Assembly: GCA_009760855.2 (NCBI GenBank)
Contig: WPIO01000006.1
Location: 7,803,001-7,867,000 of the forward strand
Origin: Cristatella mucedo
Lineage: Eukaryota > Bryozoa > Phylactolaemata > Cristatellidae
DNA length: 64,000 nt
Direction of reading: 5' to 3'
Below, piece by piece: positions 59,100 through 64,000 of the stretch. Under the pieces are notes generated by a model that saw only the letters and a list, made by a program, of their open reading frames with translations, did no database searches and was not told the DNA's origin. Position 1 is the first letter of the stretch. The number at the start of each line of letters is the position of its first letter. A program made the translations under genes and the position numbers.

Positions 59100-60300
59100 T
59101 CACAGTAAACATCTTGGTGCAGCACACAGACGTAAAGAATGCAAATGCTCAGCACATCAACAGTGCAGAATAATTATTGGTTTTTTTAATGAACCGTCTC
59201 ATTAATTCATCCCAAGTGCTGCAGGATTTCGTGTCTTAAAAGTACGATGATGCCACCAAAGAGAAATTACGATGACAGCAAAACAGTTAAAACATGAATA
59301 AAGAAGTAAGACTGGATCGACTACAGCATCAGCAGTAGGGATGCAAGAGTGCTGTCGCTAGCCATCTTTCATATTCAAGTGTTAGCAGTGCGTCGTTTTA
59401 ATAACTCTGAAATGGTCTGTGAAGGTTGCAAGCAGTCTGCGCAATCAACAAGGGGGTTCACACCATTGGTGGTGCCAGGGGACTCGGGTCATTTGCCCCC
59501 CCCCCCTAAAGTGGGGGAGCGACCTGGGCAGCCCCTATTCCTGCACAATTGCCCTCCCCCACAGTAGCCAACGACGAAATTACGTCTTAATTCCACTCAA
59601 TGAGATACCGCCGAGCTCGTGTCGAACGAACACAATGATTTTGCTCGAGAGTCTTTCATCAATTGCAGGCCTAACCTGCCTATATGAAAGTCTTGTGGGT
59701 TTTGCCACCTATAAAAAAGTGTGCAAGTTTTACTCCCCCTAAATGAAATTAAATAATAAATAATAATAAATGAATATCTGGGCTCCACTGTGTGTAAACC
59801 ACTGGTTTACACACACTGGTTTACACACAGCTTTGTGTTAGTCTTGGCTCCCCCTCCCCAGCAATCACCAGTCCATTTGCGATAGGTAAAGATTGAACAG
59901 CATAGCCGAGCTATAATCTGACACAGCGTCACGTCACTTACCAACCAAGACATAATATTATCGCACACTAACAAGTTTTTGAACGGGGAAGCAGTCTTAA
60001 GAGAGTGCTTTCTAGAATATTTTGTGATGACACGAGAACATACGAAGACTACAAAGCAAACTTAAGTTGGCACCTAAGGACTTACTACTATTTTTGGGAT
60101 TACCACGTTGCCGAAATTCCAAAGGCACCGGCTTTTTGAGCAGACCCGACTGTATTATGCATAGGACAAATTTGATGGATAAAAAAACCAGAGGGCGCCT
60201 AAAGCCAGCCGCTGAGTGAACCAAGGCCATGATGGCAACTTGCCACCATGCAAACACTAGCTGAGTGGAGGGAGTGAGAATATGCATGTGTGTCGGTATG
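59100..60300. other. Intergenic, nothing recognised
   Basis: No exon or known repeat is recognised. A short tandem ccactggtttacacacactg occurs near 59801-59828 and a run of nine or more Cs near 59500. Confidence 0.35.
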
Positions 60301-60577
60301 TGCTTGTGTAAGTGAGCAGGAGAGAGATAGACAGAGAAACAGAGGCAGAAGATGGATATATAATAGATATATTAAATAAATAGAAAAGAGAAAGAGAAGA
60401 ACATGACAGAGATTATAGGAAGGAGTTACCAGAGGAACAAAAGGACGGGAGACCGACGGACAGACAGATAGAAATGCACATTGGCATGCTAAGAGAGGCA
60501 GAGAAAGATAGCACGGCAGAACCAGAGAGAAGGAGACAGAGACAGAGACAGAGAGAGAGACAGAGACAGCGAGAGAC

Positions 60578-60614
<37 letters not shown>

Positions 60615-61250
60615 TTGACAGACAGAAGCAGAGAACAAGCAAGCAGCAGAAAGTAAGCACCACTACGAAATGAATCAGAGAATTATCGGTGAGGGCAAGA
60701 CTGTAAGATCGACGACAGGAAGAGATGATGACAACCGACATTGGAGTTAGACAGGGGGCTTAGAATATGGACTGTAAATACGAAGAAAGAATGATTGAAA
60801 ACGATAGCGAGAGGGACAGCGCAAGAGAATGCAAGAGAAACAAAGATAAATAGCGAGAGGATTCAGAGCGAACGAAAGCCATGCATACATATAAGATGAG
60901 GCGGAAACCAGAGAGTTTCACATCAGAGGGACGAATAATATGGGGGCACTAAAAGCCATATAAGAGCCGAGTCGGATAAAATAGGTTGTACGAAAAAGCA
61001 AGCAAATAAGAATGCTCAGACACGGCTGGCAGCGTACCGAAAAGACTAAATGTGATGGCAGTACGTCAAATAGGCAAGAGAGAACTACAGCAAGCAGAGA
61101 AGTAGCGATAGCTTGAAGACTTCGTCAACAAGCGAGTGATAAGAGAGAGGCTACGATCGAGTGAGCGAGTGAATGAGTGCGAGCCAGATAGTGAGAGAAA
61201 GAAAGAGAGTGAGTGAGTGAGTGTGAGAAGAGACAGAGGTCCGGCCAAAA
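60300..61250. repeat. Purine-rich tract with (CAGA)n and (GA)n segments
   Basis: For nearly 1 kb the plus strand is dominated by A and G, with gagacagagacag words at 60530-60580 and a (caga)n run at about 60580-60608. The complementary Leu/Ser-rich open frames are compositional artefacts. Confidence 0.75.
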
Positions 61251-63124
61251 AGGGTATGGGAAGAGACCCGATAGCAAAATTATCAGTTGAGCACTGGAAA
61301 GTAAAATGTGATAGAGAAGGCGAAAGCGGGAAACTATTCAACTAAGATGTACAAATCCACCATCGAGCAAAGAAACGCAAGATCGGGCGTCAAATGATAC
61401 GGACTTCAAACGCGGCTAGCAACGCCGGCGGAGAAATTTTAGTGATGCAACCTAGTGTATGACATAAGATCGTCTTGTAATGTGTGAGCACTTAAATTTT
61501 ACACGCAATGTGGACCAGCATGAAATCTAAATACCAAGTGCATTAACAACATTCGTAAGGTGAATCACAATTTGGTGCGCGACGAAAGATAGAAACGAGG
61601 CAAACGTCGGTTCGATTTATTCGTTTATGGGCGCTCACCCCTGCCATTCCCCGATTTCTCAACACGTCTCATTTACCACTCTGAAAGATCAGAAAACAGT
61701 AAAATCCCCGCTGAAGCAAGGAAAGGAGAGGAAATACGTATCGTCTGACTCGGCCGGGCTGCGTAGACAGGTCGCGAAGCCGGTATCGAAGCCGCTGTTT
61801 CGCGCTGACTTACCAGAAAATGCTATATGCTAAAAGCTCATGCATATCCAACTCGATCTCTAAAATTCTCCATCGTTTCCAAAGTACGCAAAGTAGCGGC
61901 ACTGCTGGCAGTGCTTTACACAGCCGTCTCTTCTTCACAGGTAGCGCACACGGCGTAGCTGGATGGCAACCTGTAAACTGAGCCTGCGCATCGCTAGCTA
62001 GCACAGGAAGACGCGTATCATAGGCTGGTCCCGCCACGTGATTAGTGTTACCACACAGCGGCTGCCCGTCCTGATAGCGAAGCTCAAGACGAGCGAGTTT
62101 CAATTTCTCCGCGCATCATAACAAAAAATAATTTATTATAAATTCTAAATACGATCTGGTCACGTAGGCTAACCGCAGCCGGAAGCCACCTTGAATACAC
62201 TTTGGACTACGGTACCAGAGATCCTCGATTTGTGGAGTTCTTTTTGCGTTCTCTGTATTACTTCATGGCGAAGAGGAACGCTGGCGTGGACTGGGGTAAG
62301 GGAAAAATCTTCCCAGTGGACAAGGATGATCTCTTAGTGGGTCCGGCTTGAAGGCTTGCGCGTAGGACGCGCCAGCGATACCTCTCCCCAGCTGCCGGCA
62401 TAGGGTGGGAATAATTCTCCGAGCGGCAAAATGCAAAGAACGCTGGTGGGGTCTTCTGCAGTTTAGGACTGTATGATGGATGGACTTGATGTTTTTTAAT
62501 TGTCGAGTATGCTAACCTTACCCTCATCCGGAAGCGTCAAGTTCACGCCCATCTAAGTGGGCGGAGGCGCCCGCCGTGGTTCAGTATGGCGAGCAATCCG
62601 GCTCGGCTTAAACTGCCGAACACCTAAGCCCCAGAACCGCGGTTTGCTAGTTAGTTTTGAAACTGCCAATATTTTTTAATCGATCGCATCATTAATATGG
62701 GTTGTTTGGGCAAAGCATGCAGCTGTCAGCTCAGCAAGGGCCGGCTACCGTGATGTTTTCTTACGTTTTGCCGTTGAAACATCAGTGATCAATTTTTGTA
62801 TGGTTGGTTGTCGTATTTTTCTTGTATCTATGCTCTTTGGGGGGCATCAAGTTGCCCAAGAAAGCTCTGTGTATTATTAGGACTGGCTGATCCGTGAGGA
62901 ACGCTTTCTGGGGCTCGCCCGCCGCCCAGATTACTTACTTCCTAGCCCGCTGGGATGCCGGGAAGACACGCTGTTGTAGGACGCGACCATGCTGTAGCGC
63001 CAAACGGCTCAGTTGATGAACTACCTGCAGGTCGCCAGTGTTCGAACAAGGCTATCTGTAAAGGAACCGCGATTCGAATATCGCCTTTGCACCCAGTGCT
63101 GAGTGTCGAATGCTTGAATGTAAT
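61251..63124. other. Intergenic, nothing recognised
   Basis: No exon or RNA gene is recognised. A region near 62570-62650 (ccgtggttcagtatggcgag) was checked for a tRNA and does not fold. Confidence 0.35.
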
Positions 63125-63560
63125 GTAATGTATCTCCGTCAGTAACTCCACAAAGTCATAAAGACCATGTGGATGTTACGCAGGAGAGTTTTGTATAGCG
63201 CACTCACAGCCTAAGCGGCTTTCGGTACGCATTCGATAGCCAACAGACTTAGTCTCACGCAACAAAGAGAAAGTGGGAAGCATAGCAGAGTTAGGAGAGC
63301 AGTTGAGGTAGTGAGTAGCATAGAAGTAGCAGTTCAGGACCGCTGAAAAAGATGTGCCATAGTCGGCAGTTGGAGAGTAGATGTCGTTGCGTAAGAATTG
63401 TTGAAGCGAGTTCCACAGTCTAGGACCTGCAGAGCTAAAGCTTCTGAACCGATCGATATAGAGACTAGCAGGCGAAGCAGAGCGAAGTTATAGTTAGCAG
63501 GCGCAGAGTGAATGACTCGGCTGCCAGACAGCTAGTGCAGCTCCTTCTCCTCCACGCTGA
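63125..63560 (-). repeat. Repeat family C, copy 2 (LINE-like)
   Basis: It matches 25540-25870 through gttacgcaggagagttttgt, catt/aattcg-tagccaacagac and tctaggacctgcagagct. On the minus strand, near 63440-63400, it reads SFSSAGPRLWNSL and continues LRNDIYSP. Compared with copy 1 it has a small insert (gaagcatagca) near 63279. Confidence 0.65.
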
Positions 63561-63865
63561 CTAGCCTTTCCTTGTGGAGATTCGGCACGCCCACATATGG
63601 GAGAATGGTCAGCTTTATTCGTCCACATTGGGCACGACGGATGAAAGTTGACAGAATTCTTAAAAAACAGCTATTACTACGATTCATATTGGTTGACATT
63701 GGTTGACTCGTTGACTACGATCGCCATCGCAGGGAATAGCTGTGAACTGGGTGATGGCTGTGAGCTGGTAGTCACTAAGTGCATGCATGCAACATGTTGT
63801 GACAGAGAGGACAAAAGGGAGAAATGAGGGATGAGGGCAGGACGGTACGCGGACGAGAAGGAGGA

Positions 63866-63900
63866 AGCAGAAGCAGCAGCAGCAGCAGCAGCAGCAGCTG
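63866..63900. repeat. (GCA)n microsatellite
   Basis: About nine GCA units in a purine-rich setting near the window end. No gene is seen in the last 400 bp. Confidence 0.9.
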
Positions 63901-64000
63901 CAAAGGAGATGCAAAAAAGAATAAGAAGAGGAAGGCAATAATCAAAGACAAAAAAGCCTTCAGCGGTAAAAGCCGACATAACCAGTGCTGCCGTACGACC

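Noticed and set aside
58612-59155. Ser/Leu repeat protein on the minus strand
   Set aside because: Translation of the (GA)n microsatellite.
60199-60741. 180-codon Leu/Ser/Val-rich frame resembling a membrane protein
   Set aside because: The complement of a purine-rich tract always gives such residues; no motif, start context or splice structure.
62565-62650. Possible tRNA-like sequence (gccgtggttcagtatggcga)
   Set aside because: No acceptor or T stem pairing and no box B.

Overview
This is eukaryotic, almost certainly invertebrate animal, genomic DNA. It is intron-rich with GT-AG splice sites, has long repeat-filled introns, an AATAAA polyadenylation signal, CA/GA microsatellites, tRNA-derived SINEs, non-LTR retrotransposon debris and hAT transposon relics. 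The lineage cannot be fixed from the window. The eL42 protein keeps the C-x4-C spacing near its N terminus that I recall from yeast and plants, unlike the human protein, so I do not name a phylum. Only three protein genes and one tRNA gene can be supported; nearly all other open frames are chance or repeat-derived.

Layout. 0-9.7 kb: a tandemly duplicated unknown repeat, a second copy of a ribosomal-protein promoter, SINEs, a rearranged LINE copy and a short hAT-type MITE. 9.7-12.64 kb, minus strand: a complete five-exon RPL36A/eL42 gene. 12.64-12.86 kb: a compact divergent promoter. 12.86-19.4 kb, plus strand: a three-exon gene for a Lys/Glu/Ala-rich protein with a SMAP (C11orf58-like) segment. 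20.9-23.5 kb: two different decayed hAT transposases lying tail to tail. 23.7-32.5 kb: LINE fragments, a tRNA-headed SINE and a second repeat family. 32.96-55.14 kb, minus strand: an eight-exon STK33-like serine/threonine kinase gene with all catalytic motifs, whose introns hold SINEs, LINE copies and, on the opposite strand, an intact tRNA-Leu(CAG). 55-64 kb: intergenic DNA with microsatellites, a long purine-rich tract and more LINE debris.

How it works together. The ribosomal protein gene and the SMAP gene probably share one housekeeping promoter, with ETS-like and YY1-like motifs between start codons 221 bp apart. The kinase is an independent gene. The repeats form one linked system: a LINE family ending in an (ATT)n tail, and SINEs whose 3' ends resemble that LINE tail, as expected if the SINEs use the LINE machinery. 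No CRISPR, prokaryotic operon or viral gene was seen.
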